Below, piece after piece: positions 24,530-35,450 of a stretch of DNA of 64,000 nt (the first letter of the stretch is position 1; each line of letters begins with the position of its first letter). Location: NCBI GenBank assembly GCA_028023455.1, contig JAQFVV010000208.1, positions 620,001 to 684,000 of the forward strand, written 5' to 3'. The stretch is from Epiperipatus broadwayi (lineage: Eukaryota > Onychophora > Udeonychophora > Euonychophora > Peripatidae). The notes below the pieces were generated by a model. It was not told the DNA's origin. It was given only the letters and a program-made list of their open reading frames with translations, and searched no databases. Position numbers and translations under genes: made by a program.

Positions 24530-25077
24530 ACACTTAATAGAAGAGTAATACAGAGACTTCAGACCACTCAAAGTATGGAGAGATGCATGTTGGGAGTAAC
24601 AAGAGATCGAAAACGCAATGTATGGGTAAAAGAACAAACAGGTGTTACTGACCTCATTGAAAAAATTAAAAGATTGAAGTGGAGTTGGGCTGGTCATATT
24701 GCTAGAAGAGATAATAGATGGACAATTGAAATTTTAAACTGTATTCCAAGAGATTATCATACTATTGACACCTTCTTTGATTGTAAAAGATGCGGAAAGA
24801 GACCACATGTGAGATGGATGGATGAAATAAGAAAGTATGCAGGGGTAATGTGGAGAAGAGAAGCTAAAGATAGGAAAAGATGGATTGAACTTGGAGAGCC
24901 CTTCAACCTGCAGTGGATTGATAATGATGATACACAACGTATAACAATCAGTTCCTAGCGTTTGGATTCCTAATAGTCAAATAAAACTTTTTAACATTTT
25001 CTTAAGCTAGATTTTTATTTTTCATAAAGAAAGACGAATATAAATGTTATTTTCTTCTTTTCTGAGCCAACGTAATA

Positions 25078-25342
25078 TCTGGTAAAATGAAAATACACAC
25101 AGAAATGGTAGTTTTTTTTTTATATCTAGTTTTATTACTGCCCTAGCATGCTTTCAATATATTTTTACTATATCATATTCATGGGATATAGTGGTGTGAT
25201 TCAATAGTTCTTTATCATACCACTATATGCCATGAATATAATAGAGTATATTGAAAGTGTTGTGTTTGGCGATTGCACTAACTAGTAATAAAACTAAATA
25301 TTAAAAAACTACCATTTCTAAGTACATTTTCGTTTTACCAGA
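25078..25342. mobile_element. TA-flanked MITE (Tc1/mariner-like foldback)
   Basis: 265 bp with long terminal inverted repeats starting TCTGGTAAAA, flanked by TA on both sides (25076-25077 and 25343-25344). The arms also share 'agaaatggtagttttt' and 'catgggatatagtggt' versus its inverse. It ends 65 bp from the exon 1 donor of SRXN1. Confidence 0.85.
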
Positions 25343-25407
25343 TAGAACGATTATTATCTAAACTGTAAGATTATTTATATTTGCATGTACACTTATAATT
25401 TTTATAC

Positions 25408-25536
25408 CTCAATAGTATCCATTAAACTTTTTACTTTGGCTTCATCCAATAGTGAAGGCAAAGGTCTAATTAAAACATCAATTGGTACATTATGGATTTT
25501 ATCACTACAATCACTATTTGAACTATCGCTTTGCAT
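25408..25536 (-). CDS. SRXN1: Sulfiredoxin, exon 1
   Basis: Minus-strand ATG at 25536; 43 codons to the GTATAA donor after 25408. The protein has a Ser/Asp-rich start and then [20 protein letters not shown] and KSLMDTIE, the N-terminal signature of sulfiredoxin that binds peroxiredoxin and ADP/ATP. The donor is in phase 0 and fits exon 2 at 13554. An in-frame upstream extension to an ATG at 25647 exists but is hydrophobic, AT-driven and unlike the family, so I prefer 25536; an acceptor-like tattaagcag (minus strand) just upstream hints at a 5' UTR intron. Confidence 0.91.
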
Positions 25537-27326
25537 TCTTAAAAAAGTTAATTGTATTCTGCTTAATAAAAATAAGTGTTGAATAAAATAAACATTATAA
25601 CGAAGTACAAAAAGCCTTCTAACAGAAAAAATCATAATATGAAACAAGACTACGACCGAACAAATTGTAATCTCGAATGTAGTGGGAATTATTCGAGAAT
25701 TTTAAATAATTTATTTAATTTAGTTTCCTCAGTTTTAAACCAAGAGTTCAAAATGTAAATATTCAAAATAATTCAAGATAATTATTTTTATTCCGAAGTA
25801 TAATACAGATCATCATAATTAAGAAATCGACGAACTTTTATTTATTGTTTATAAAACAGTTACCGGAGGATTAAAATGGTTGTATTTCCTGTTTGTATAC
25901 GTGAATAATCGTTGTTGCCTCGTTGGCCAAGACTTATGCATATATATTATTAAAAGGTAATATCTTGTATAAATAAAACAATAAATTTTGAATTTTTTTT
26001 TCATGAAATATTAAAGTTACATTATTATCTATTAATAAAGTAATTTGTTTTGCTTTAAATATATCTGTTTTTATTGTTGAGACAATTGTCAGCTCGAAAA
26101 TTTATTAATCTATTTAAACTATAAGAGCTATTTTAAAAATAGCAATAATTATTATAAATGGTCTGTTAATATCTGTAATAGATTGATAGAACCATTGTTG
26201 CACCCGCATAACACAATTCTAGTTTCTCAATAATTACTTCTACATCAAAATTTTAAATATTTCTAAACATCGAACACTTAAGCTGAAATAACTTCTCATT
26301 TATCAGGATTGATTACTGAAAATCATTTCTTATCTAGCCTTTAGCTACTGCTTTATACACAGAGAAAATTATGATACATGCTTGGCTGATTATTGTAATC
26401 TGGCCAAGTAAATCCATTCTTTGAATAAAAGAATATTTATATTTGTTTTCTTAGTTATATGTCAGAGGAAAAGTCAATTGAAGTAATAGTTAAATAAAAA
26501 GATGACTAAAATACATAACTAGTATACTATAACAGATATGCCTAGTGAATACTACAGAAGAAGAGAAATAGTAAATAATTGTGAAGAGCTAAAGCGAACA
26601 AAACCCATTAGAAATAGTAATTAAAAGGCTTTTTTACAGATATAACAATATGTGTGAATATATGGAGGAAGGAAAATCTACAGCATAGTACTCTGAAATC
26701 ATTTCTTTTCATGAAGGTTTTGATGAAAAATTAGGAGCCAGTTGAAACACTTGATCCAAGATCTGCAATGAAATTAAAATTTCCATATACCATGACATCA
26801 CTATGTCATTATATCTATTAACAATTATTCAAAACAAGAAGAAATAACATTAAAGAAAATGAGAATTGTAAACATTTCTTTACAAATTTATTATTATTTA
26901 TAAATATAGTACCTGCAATAGAATGATCATTTTATCTATAAATGAAGTATTAATTAATATATTAATGTTAACACTTGGTTTATCTACTTTTTAACCTCAC
27001 ACTATCTTAGAGTGTATTAGTAGGAAAAAAGTTACAAATGCTAGCACAATTTGTTGTATTGTAATTTAGTGTTACGAAAAACATAATGTTAGGTTTACAT
27101 TTAGTATACACAGCTAATAATATGTTTAATACTTGAGTGTATATCTTGGATGAACATAGTATGAATAAATAATTTTAATAAGGAAAGGCCCAACTAGGAA
27201 GTTCAGTGACTACTCTCATTTATTTAATCAGTAAAATGTAACATAATAGTAAGCTAATTTCATTACATAAACAGTAAAAACATTTAAATGTTAATGGAAT
27301 AAACTCACTTCCACCTATCTAAGTTG
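25537..27326. other. Upstream region of SRXN1, otherwise unassigned
   Basis: AT-rich. The SRXN1 promoter should lie here, but no TATA box or initiator can be chosen with confidence. A slightly higher-GC patch at 25865-25945 (ttaccggagg, ttgcctcgttggcc) is the best candidate for a promoter. No other gene seen. Confidence 0.4.
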
Positions 27327-27331
27327 GCTTT

Positions 27332-27947
27332 CGTAAAATATGCATTTAAAAATTAAATGTACATACGAAAGTGACTTATTCTAAAATATTCCTTTTAAAA
27401 GACATTTAAATTTCTAATATTTTAATTATAGATGTTAATTAGTCGTCTGATTCGGCTTAAAATGCAATCAATTGAACCAAACTAATTAAACAGATAATGA
27501 AGGAATTTAATTAGCAAAACCCAATTTAATTAAATTCCACCTTAATTTATAAACGTTACTCCAGAAAACAAAAGAAAGCAAACCAATAAAAGGGGGAGAT
27601 TTGGAAAAGATTAGGAGAGAGTGCAGAGCGCATTCAGTGAATTCTAGGAAAGCATCTGTTGCAAAGGAACAGTGGGGGAAAAGGAGCGAATTAAGATGTA
27701 GACACTATACGTGCAGGATTATAGTTCAAGTATTCATTATTGTACGTACATAGTGTGTTTTTCTAAGACAGGTCAGCGGGGACCAGAACTGTGTTAATTT
27801 GTATACGCCAATCTCTTGTCAAGCGCTTTGCTTGGAACAGTTGACAACTTTGTATATACTAGTTAGCATCAAACTATTTTGGGAATTAAACTAACTAGTT
27901 TGTGAATTGACATTTGTGCGCTGTAATTGAAGAATCAATACACAGCA
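27332..27947 (+). repeat. 5' LTR of Gypsy-2
   Basis: About 616 bp ending acacagca; starts CG where the 3' copy starts TG. Near its start it contains an inverted pair (gctttcgta...tacgaaag, about 27328-27370). Confidence 0.85.
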
Positions 27948-28009
27948 ACCTGGCGCAGTCAAATTAGTTGAACCTCAAACCATATTGAATAATTAGCAAT
28001 TAATTATAA

Positions 28010-28660
28010 ATGTCAGTTTTCGGACAAAACTCTGTTGGAGAGGTTGACTTGGCCGTTTGGCCACTATATCTGTCGCAAGTTGAAAATTTTTTCATTCTAA
28101 ATGTGATTGAAGACAACAAGCACAAAGTAGCCGCCCTCCTATGTTTCTCTGGGAAAAAAATTATTGAAATAGCCAATAAATTATATAAAAATTCCGTAGA
28201 TGAGAATGTACCATTCAAGGAATTATCCCAGAGGCTAAACGAATCTTTTAGCCCTTGCCCATCCTACCGCATAGCATGCCTACAGTTAAGAAATCGAAAA
28301 CAACTAAATAGTGAAACAATTAAGCAATATAATTTAGCACTCAAAGAACCTGCGAAAGATTGTGCTTACAGTGATTTCGTAGAAGAAATATTACTAGATC
28401 AGCTGCTATGGGAAATGTCCGATGACAGGCTCAGACAATCCTGTTAACAGATGCAGACCTAACCTACGAAAGCACTATAAAGAAAGGAATAGCTTATGAG
28501 CTAATTCTATAATAGGCTTTCAGATAAAACTATAAAATCAACAAGCAAGTGTTCAAAACAGATAAAGCAGAAATAAGTTTGTTTCAATGGGAACCCCAGA
28601 AAAATAACAGAATTAAATGCTACTGCTGCGGGAAAACAGGCCACATAGGCAAAGACTGTA
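28010..28660 (+). pseudogene. Gag of Gypsy-2 with zinc knuckle, frameshifted
   Basis: The frame 28010-28447 gives 145 residues with the gag helices FFILNVIEDNKHKVAALLCF and DFVEEILLDQLLWEM. The family pattern then continues in another frame (about 28445-28510, TDADLTYES) up to a stop, and a C-X2-C-X4-H-X4-C knuckle (CYCCGKTGHIGKDC) lies at 28618-28659. The same gag family appears at 62.15-62.8 kb. The stretch 27948-28009 is leader. Confidence 0.88.
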
Positions 28661-28811
28661 GAAACGTGTTTTAAATACCAAACTAAGGGCCACCTTGCAT
28701 GTGCATGTAGACAATCACCAGAAAGAGATAGTCGACAAAGAAAATGTAATCCAGGCACAAATCGTAGAATGTATAGTATTAATTATATATATATCAGTTA
28801 AAGGACAAAGC

Positions 28812-29510
28812 AGTGCCATGAGAAATAGGACCACTTTGCAAGGACAAATAGAGATCACTAAATTACAGACCAAACTACAAGGATTGGAGTCAAGGAACCA
28901 AGAATTAGCTACCAAGCGTGAGAAAAAGATGCAATCTGAGTTACAACTCAACTTGCAGTTACAAAAACTGAAAAGTTATAATTTCAAATTACAAAATCAA
29001 GTTGAAGAGGAACGGAAAGACTTTGAACAGAAGCAGTTTAACGAGCAACATTCTCTGAAGGAGCAACTTCAGGTTCACATACAAACAATAGGTATTTTGG
29101 TCGCAGAAAAACAGAGCTGCAGTCATCCCTGGCACAAAGTCAGCACACCATAAAACAGAAATCAGCTGAACTTGAAGAATTCCAAGGAAAATTGAAGGCT
29201 TCTAAACAACTAGTAATAGAACTTGAACAACAAAACTCAGAACTTAGTGGAAAATTACAAAGCAAAATCCCAATGTCAAAATTATCCGAACAAGTAGACA
29301 GTTGGCAGAAGTATGAAATGGAGAGCACACGAAAAGATGGCTAAAAATGAAAATGAACTAGACACTTTCAAAGATTTTCTAGAAGAACGGCAATCTCTAA
29401 CCAGTGACTTGCCAGATACAAAAACCGTAGAACAAGGATAAACCCAGAGTCTCTTCAAGCAGGAAAAAAGGGCACTCAGGACGGTGAGGAAAAAGAAGAG
29501 TTTACACAAA
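28812..29510 (+). pseudogene. Golgin (GM130/GOLGA2-like) cDNA fragment captured by Gypsy-2
   Basis: From about 28812 the frame is a heptad-rich coiled coil (TKLQGLESRNQELATKREKK) leading to EQLQVHIQTIGILVAEK, a segment I recognise as characteristic of the GM130/golgin-A2 family. One base is missing near 29114; after it the next frame continues with ELQSSLAQSQ, AELEEFQGKLKASKQ and LEQQNSELSGKLQ, again the golgin-A2 order. More shifts follow after 29330. No splice-like sequence interrupts about 600 bp, which fits capture from spliced mRNA. GM130 itself is a cis-Golgi tether; this copy has several breaks and is not a working gene. Confidence 0.78.
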
Positions 29511-29619
29511 TTTCAAGGTTACATCAGTTTATCATAAAAATAAAGTGTTTCTCCAGGTTGGGAAGAGAAAAAACAAAGCACCGAGGAGTCGCAACATGCG
29601 CTTTTTTGGAGTAAAGGTA

Positions 29620-30268
29620 TGTATTATAAAATATACATTTTAAAATTAAACGTACATACAAAGTGACTTATTCTAAAAAATATTCCTTTTAAAAGACATT
29701 TAAATTTCTAATATTTTAATTATAGATGTTAATTAGTTGTCTGATTCAGCTTAAAATGCAATCAATTAAACAAAACTCTTTAAACAGATAACTAAGGAAT
29801 TTAATTAGCAAAACCCAATTTAATTAAATTCCACCTTAATTTATAAACATTACTTCAGAAAACAAAAGAAAGCAAACCGATAAAAAGGAGGAATTTGGAA
29901 AGGAACAGGAGGGAGAGTACAGAGCGCATTCAGTGAATTCTAGGAGAGCATCTGTTGCAAAGGAACAGCAGGGGAATTACCCTATGTTGAGAAAGGAGCG
30001 AATTAAGTTGAAGAAACTATACATGCAGGATTATAGTTCGAGTATTCATTATTGAACATACATAATGTGTTTTTCTAAGACAGCTCGGCGGGGACCAGAA
30101 CTGTGTTAATTTGTATACGCCAATCTCTTGTGACACGCTTAGCCTGGAACAGTTGAGAACTTTGTATAAACTATAAACTAGTTAGCATCAAACTATTTTG
30201 GGAATTAAACTCTAACTAGTTCGTGAATTAACATTTGTGCGCTGTAATTGAAAAATCAATACACAGCA
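29620..30268 (+). repeat. 3' LTR of Gypsy-2
   Basis: About 649 bp, TG...CA, preceded by a short purine stretch (ggagtaaagg). It carries small indels relative to the 5' copy, for example an extra 'ctataaa' near 30167 and 'ccctatgttgag' near 29980. Confidence 0.87.
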
Positions 30269-30273
30269 GCTTT

Positions 30274-31379
30274 TAAGGCTTAAAAAATAAGTATAAGATC
30301 AGAATGATTTCTTAAAAAGCATTAAGTCCTTTTTATGCTTGTGGAAATGGAGATTTTCTGGGATTTAGCCATCTGCTTAAAGATTTGGTTAGCTTTAACA
30401 CAGAAATTTTGATCTTTTTCAGGTATTTCAACTATTGATTAATCTCTGCATGGCTACAGGAAACTTATTTTTTTCCTCTTATATAATATATGTTTGTCTA
30501 TTGTTTTCTGAAGATTGTTTAGCAATTATTGTGGGGGTTTTTTTTTTCAGTTAACTAAGGATAATTCTGTTATTTGTTGCTAATTGAATTATCTTCTTTT
30601 AATCCATTGATTTCTGAATTAAGAGTTCAAGTAATTACACAGTATGAATTAATATTTTTCTATAAATTTACTTTACTTAATGATTTAAATATATGTTTAG
30701 TAATATATACACATTTATGTATAAATAACACTTAAACATGTACAATATATATTTAAAATAATAGTCAATCTTAAACAAAAATCGAAATAGACAACTAAAA
30801 AGGAATAAAAATGTATTTAGTATATAAAAATCAGGCTTTCGTTCCTTATAGAATCTTATCAAGATGTTTTATCTTTTACAATTGCATGATTCAATTCATT
30901 TATTTAAGTGCCAAACAACCGTATGTAGCCAATTACCGATTGCACATTAAATTAGTAAAGGAAAAGAACACAGTGCATATAAAATAATAATAAAATGATC
31001 TGATTGTATAAAGTAGCCTGAATAAAGAAGAAAAATTAAGGATATTGGAACAACAAGCTTGAATATAACAGACAAATGAGTATCATGTTCATAAGACAAT
31101 TATAATAGTTGAAGTTATATCAGACAGAATAACTTGTTGATTTATGATCTTATAAAGTTATTTAAGATCTTTATATTTCAATCTAGAAGAAAGATGAACA
31201 ATTTTATTTTCCAAAGAAACATATTTGGAGAATTTGTTAAAAGACTGATTGTAATAAACTACATCTTGTTTAGAGTTAGGATTCCAAATGATGGGAAGAA
31301 TCAATGACAAAATTAATTTGAATTTAGTATCTATTCTATAGCAACTAAAGCCTGGTTTGATGTCTTACATAATTTTTTT
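30274..31379. other. AT-rich DNA, no gene recognised
   Basis: Only short frames; no motif or repeat relationship was seen. Confidence 0.5.
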
Positions 31380-31883
31380 ATTTATTTTAATTGTCTATTT
31401 CAATTTTTATTAAAAATTGGTTTATTGTTTCTAATGTATCTATGGTCTGAGAGGTTGGTTTGACTTCTGGGCTGATAGATGGTTGTGATTGGGTTGCAAG
31501 CATGATATAATTCATTAGAAGCTTCCTTCCTGTTCAGTTATTTTAAACTTTATAAAGACAACATTATAGATAACTTTTAAAATTGAAATTTTTCCATTTT
31601 AAGTACAATATATATATATTGTATCTAAATAATAAGTTAAGCCTATACATTTTTATACAAGAATTGTCCTTTGTGTATATATACATCAATTTCTACTGAA
31701 GTAATATTTGTAATCTTTCTTCTTCTTTAACTTATATTTATTGGTTATATTATTTAATTTACATTCTTTGATTACATTATTAAATACAAGCAATTATGCC
31801 CTTTTTTATATACCTTATTAATGCAACACCATGTTCTTATTATGTATATGTATATTTGTTTTCTATTGTTTTCATAAATTGTA

Positions 31884-31913
31884 TCTCTGATGAAGACCAC
31901 TAGATAGTCGAAA
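31884..31913 (+). other. CTGATGA...GAAAC motif, probably element 3' end
   Basis: CTGATGA, a GAC/GTC stem with loop CACTAGATA, then GAAAC. This resembles part of a hammerhead but has no good stem I or cleavage triplet after it. Similar 'tgatgaag...tcgaaac' sequences are common near 3' ends of invertebrate retroelements. Confidence 0.35.
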
Positions 31914-32554
31914 CTGTAAGCAAATAAAACAATAATAAGAACAAAATGTTGCATTGAATGAAGTATGTATAAATGGGATTTAATTGCTTGTGTCAATTCA
32001 TCCTTTTATTTAAGAGAATTTAGCTCTCAAAAGATACAACATAGACATGTTTTTTCTTTTTACTTTTGCGATTTTTTTTTTTGTAAATTTAAGATTCTAT
32101 TTTATTCTTGGTATTTTTAATTTCTGGAATTTTTTTTGTCTTTTTCAATTCAATGACTTTCTCATTGTTTTCACCATTATTTCCTCAAATGGTTTTAAAT
32201 TAGCAAACCAACATTCTAATTCAGTTTACATAATCACAGTATAATTTGAGATCACTTTTTCTGTAATACTTGCTACTCAAAATTTTTTAAGTAATATCAT
32301 ACCCAAATGTTTTGCCCTACTAAGAATTTATTACAGTTTTCCTTTGGACTTTCTACGCAATTATATTTAAGCGTATCATTAACAATTTGTTTTGAGTTTC
32401 TGTTCAGCTGGTGAAATATTAATCAAAGTTATTGAAGTAGTGTGTTGATGTAATATTATTGTATAGAATGTTTCTTGTATTTGCCATATATTTGTCTTGT
32501 TAATTGTTTGAGTTGGTGTATAAATTTCTTCACTAATCCATTTGACTGAATGAT

Positions 32555-32644
32555 GGGAGTCTATAAACCTGTTTTATTCCTCATTCACTGATAAAGTTTG
32601 GGAGTCTATAAATCTGTTTTATTCCTCATTCACTGATAAAGTTT
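32555..32644. repeat. Two tandem 45-bp units inside Gypsy-4 integrase
   Basis: The unit starting gggagtctataaa occurs at 32555-32599 and 32600-32644 with one difference. It is 15 codons long and lies at the integrase region just before the SNGL motif. Confidence 0.9.
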
Positions 32645-34274
32645 TCAAATTTAAGCTATGTGAAACTTGAGTCATTATCAATAACCAAGATTTTGAGATT
32701 CTATGGAAAGTAAAAATCTTTTAAGTTTCGAGATTGTTTCCTCACATCCATGTATGTGTTCAAACCAGATTGAATATAAACCATGAATAAATATTTCATG
32801 CATGCTGATCCTTTGCCATAGTTTAGCAGCATTCAATTTCAATGTATATGTTTGTGTTTCTGATTTGCAATTGACTGACACTTAATGCATGATAAACTAT
32901 CAAATTGATGTGCACTGGCCAGCATGTTAATGTTATTTCTTGTAATCTTTCTGGGTACCCTTCATGAGTTAATTTTAATACTTCATATGGTTTTCAGAAG
33001 AATGAATACGATATTATTAGGCATTCTTTATTTATAGATATTTACTCTTATTTTTCAAAATGAGAGAATATTCGACTGTTCAGATGATCCTTTACATATC
33101 CACAACTAATAATTTATAATTGTTGTCTAGTGTTGTGCATTTACCTCTACTATATTATTTATACTATTTGATTCAAACATATTAATATAATTAATGGAGA
33201 CCCATGCAATTGCAACTTTTTATTTTTATCTATCATTCAGGACTTCATCATTGAGGATATAAAATGGAAACATTTCCATCTTAAAAATTGTCTATAATGT
33301 TTTACTTCTTTTCTATACTTAAATGTCTAATCATACTCCAAGAGGCTTTTAACCCAGTGAAACATTTATGGATTCGATGGTCAAGTAACTGTTTTGATTT
33401 TTTAAAAAAATCCCAGAAGTTTGTGGTCAGTTATTGCTCTGATGAAATTATTTAATACCAAATTAATCGCTACATTTTTTTTTTCCCAGCTGGCTATAGT
33501 TACATTCTGTCCTCAACAAAATACTCGTGTCTACTATATGTTGCTCATGATTACTATTTAGGATAATTTGTAACTGCTCTAATCTTGTATTTGGATGCAT
33601 TTGTAATTAATGTTATATTTGCTTGCTTGTTTTAATTCATTAGTAGTTTTTTTGATATTAGTGAACTCTTTATATTTTAATACATGTGTCTTTGTGGACC
33701 TGTGTCCAAATCCATTTCTGATTTTTCCTAAATAATTCATATGAATGCTGAGCCACATTGAGCTTTATTCTTAAGGAATTATTCAAACTAACCAATAAGA
33801 TCAAGGAAAAATTGCAGTTCTTTTGTGTTTTTAGATGTTTTTGTAATTTTTGGCTAGCTATATTTTTTCAAGCATTGGTCTCTTCCTTTTGTAGAATATA
33901 GTATGTCGCATGTGTTCCTGATGTATTTTTCTGCTTTTAATTTGGCTCCAAATTTTTTCAATATTTCATAGACCTTATGCATTTATTGTTGTAGATTTAA
34001 TTCTGAATTTACCATGATTGAGATATCATTTAAATATGGCACCATGCTGTCTATTTCTTAAAACAATTTGTCTATTTTTGATTGCAAAACATTGGTGCAA
34101 TGGTGATTTCAAATAGTAACCATTGTGCTTGAATAGTCCTAATGGTCTGCTGATTTATTAGTGGTAGGTATCTGATGGCATGTAATGTCTAAATTTAATT
34201 TTTGCATATTGTAGTCTTTACAAAACATTTAATACTGGATAATTATTTTTATTTAGTGTATTAATATTAACAAT

Positions 34275-34400
34275 AGATGAATGCTTTATTGCTTGGGAAT
34301 TTGTAAGAAATTTGAATGCCAGAAGTGACAGAATTGAACCATTATCTATGGATTCTAATTTTTAGGGTTAGCCACTCTACCACTGCACCATACCATTGAG
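34275..34400 (-). repeat. tRNA-derived SINE
   Basis: Minus strand: GGTATGGTGCAGTGGTAGAG (A-box region) and GGTTCAATTC (B box) about 35 bases later, then 'cacttctggcattc' and a CAATAAA-containing tail. Two relatives lie at 43.43-43.69 kb. Confidence 0.72.
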
Positions 34401-35450
34401 GGCATTGAGTACCTGATTAACTGATATATACTAATTCTTACAATTGCATATCTTCTTATTCTGCTTTATCATAATTACAATAGGGGTGGCTAATTCTGAA
34501 TTTTTGGTGGACATTAGTACTTTCTTTATTATCTTCATCTTCTTTTCCATAGGCATGTTTATTCACTACACAAATAGCACTTTCCTTGATTTATACATTA
34601 TTGGTTTTGCATTTTTTTTTAGATTTATTTCTATTGGCATTGTTTGATTTTGCTCAGTTACCCCCTTTCCCATTTTTTTTTTGACAAGTATCAAAAATAT
34701 ATATATATTTTTCTGTAGTATGATTTTTTTTAATTATAGAGATTTTAATGCTCAATGTTTAAATCAGTTTATCCTGATGATCGGATTTATTTTGCCCTGG
34801 ACATAGCTGAGTAATTGCACCATTAACTTGTATAAGTATTATGAACCTTTAATTTATTTTAATTCCCGTTAACTTTTTTTTATCATTAGCTTTGATTTTT
34901 TCTAAATTGATAAATTTATGACAGGTTTATATAAATGACCTCCAATCATTTGCCATTAACGATACTTCATACCTACTGTCTATTTCTCATGGAGCCTGGT
35001 CAGTTGAAGATTTTGTTTGACAATATTATTTGATCATCCCTATATATTGTTTGAATAATAGTAGTTTATTTTTTAACTGTTTTTTCATGTGTGAATTTTT
35101 TTCTTCCTTTTTGGTTATTTTTACAAACCCTCACAAAGTGTCCATTTTCACATCTGCTACAGCTTTCATTTTTCTATTTGCAAATCTTTGCATTATTTTT
35201 TATAATGATAGCATTTCCTTTTTTTTTTTAGTCTCATTTTGCTATATGCCAGGACATCAACTGTCATTAGCTCTTGACAAAGTTTGACATTAGCCACTTA
35301 TTGTGCAGTTGTTGCTATAGAGCCATCTCCAAAATTTTTCTCTAAATAGAATGCCTTTTATCTAATGGGTATTGGATTAAAATAATTATTTTTTCAATTC
35401 ATTTAATTCTTTAGATTTTGTAGTCTTGCATAAATGATCATTTTTTTAAA

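Larger units (their letters stand above)
22281..24958 (+). mobile_element. RTE-type LINE copy B, 5'-truncated, tandem with copy A
   Basis: Begins directly after the (TGA)n tail of copy A, inside the endonuclease (GTNIGN then SGVGF in the first bases). It keeps most of the endonuclease (22351-22890), the linker (22982-23299), RT (23341-24111 and 24041-24529) and the tail (24575-24958). Frameshifts at about 22888, 23290, 24075 and 24528 show it is dead. Sequence identity to copy A is high in the RT region. Confidence 0.86.
13555..25407 (-). other. SRXN1: SRXN1 intron (about 11.9 kb)
   Basis: Bounded on the minus strand by a GTATAA donor (25407 downward) and a TTGTAG acceptor (13555-13556). It carries foldbacks at 15.2 and 18.2 kb, a degenerate inverted repeat at 16.3-16.8 kb, LINE sequence from 19.2 to 25.0 kb and a MITE at 25.08-25.34 kb. 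The stretches 13.6-15.2, 15.5-16.3, 16.8-18.2 and 18.4-19.2 kb are AT-rich with microsatellites (for example TA runs at 13559 and 13622) and nothing else that I recognise. Confidence 0.85.
27327..30273 (+). mobile_element. Ty3/Gypsy-type LTR element (Gypsy-2) carrying a golgin-like host fragment
   Basis: LTRs 27332-27947 and 29620-30268 share almost their whole length. A perfect 5-bp target duplication GCTTT flanks the element (27327-27331, 30269-30273). A primer-binding-like site TGGCGCAGTC starts at 27951, three bases after the 5' LTR. The first base of the 5' LTR is C instead of T, and the 3' LTR has extra bases (tgtattat). The interior has gag and a zinc knuckle, then coiled-coil sequence related to golgin GM130, and no protease, RT or integrase. 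Confidence 0.88.
31380..35450 (-). mobile_element. Decayed Ty3/Gypsy element (Gypsy-4), gag to integrase
   Basis: Read on the minus strand from high to low coordinates, in many broken frames: a gag knuckle CSRCENGHFVRVC at 35161-35123 (C-X2-C-X3-H-X4-C, one residue short), RT with MVPYLNDISI (YLDD-like box, about 34040-34010), RT/RNase H segments about 33850-33550, an integrase with LVIDNDSSFT (about 32690-32660) and SNGLVKKFIHQLKQ (about 32550-32500), and a Pro/Ser-rich pol tail about 31500-31400. LTRs were not found. This is the only Gypsy copy here that still shows a recognisable RT. A SINE is inserted at about 34275-34400. Confidence 0.72.

Noticed and set aside
25537-25647. Upstream in-frame extension of sulfiredoxin to an ATG at 25647
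   Set aside because: The extra 37 residues are hydrophobic and AT-driven, unlike the family; ATG at 25536 gives a normal N-terminus.
31884-31913. CTGATGA...GAAAC as a further hammerhead
   Set aside because: No cleavage triplet with pairing stem I follows; the motif is common at retroelement 3' ends.
35030-35287. Plus-strand 85-codon hydrophobic frame
   Set aside because: It is the antisense of the Gypsy-4 gag zinc-knuckle region.
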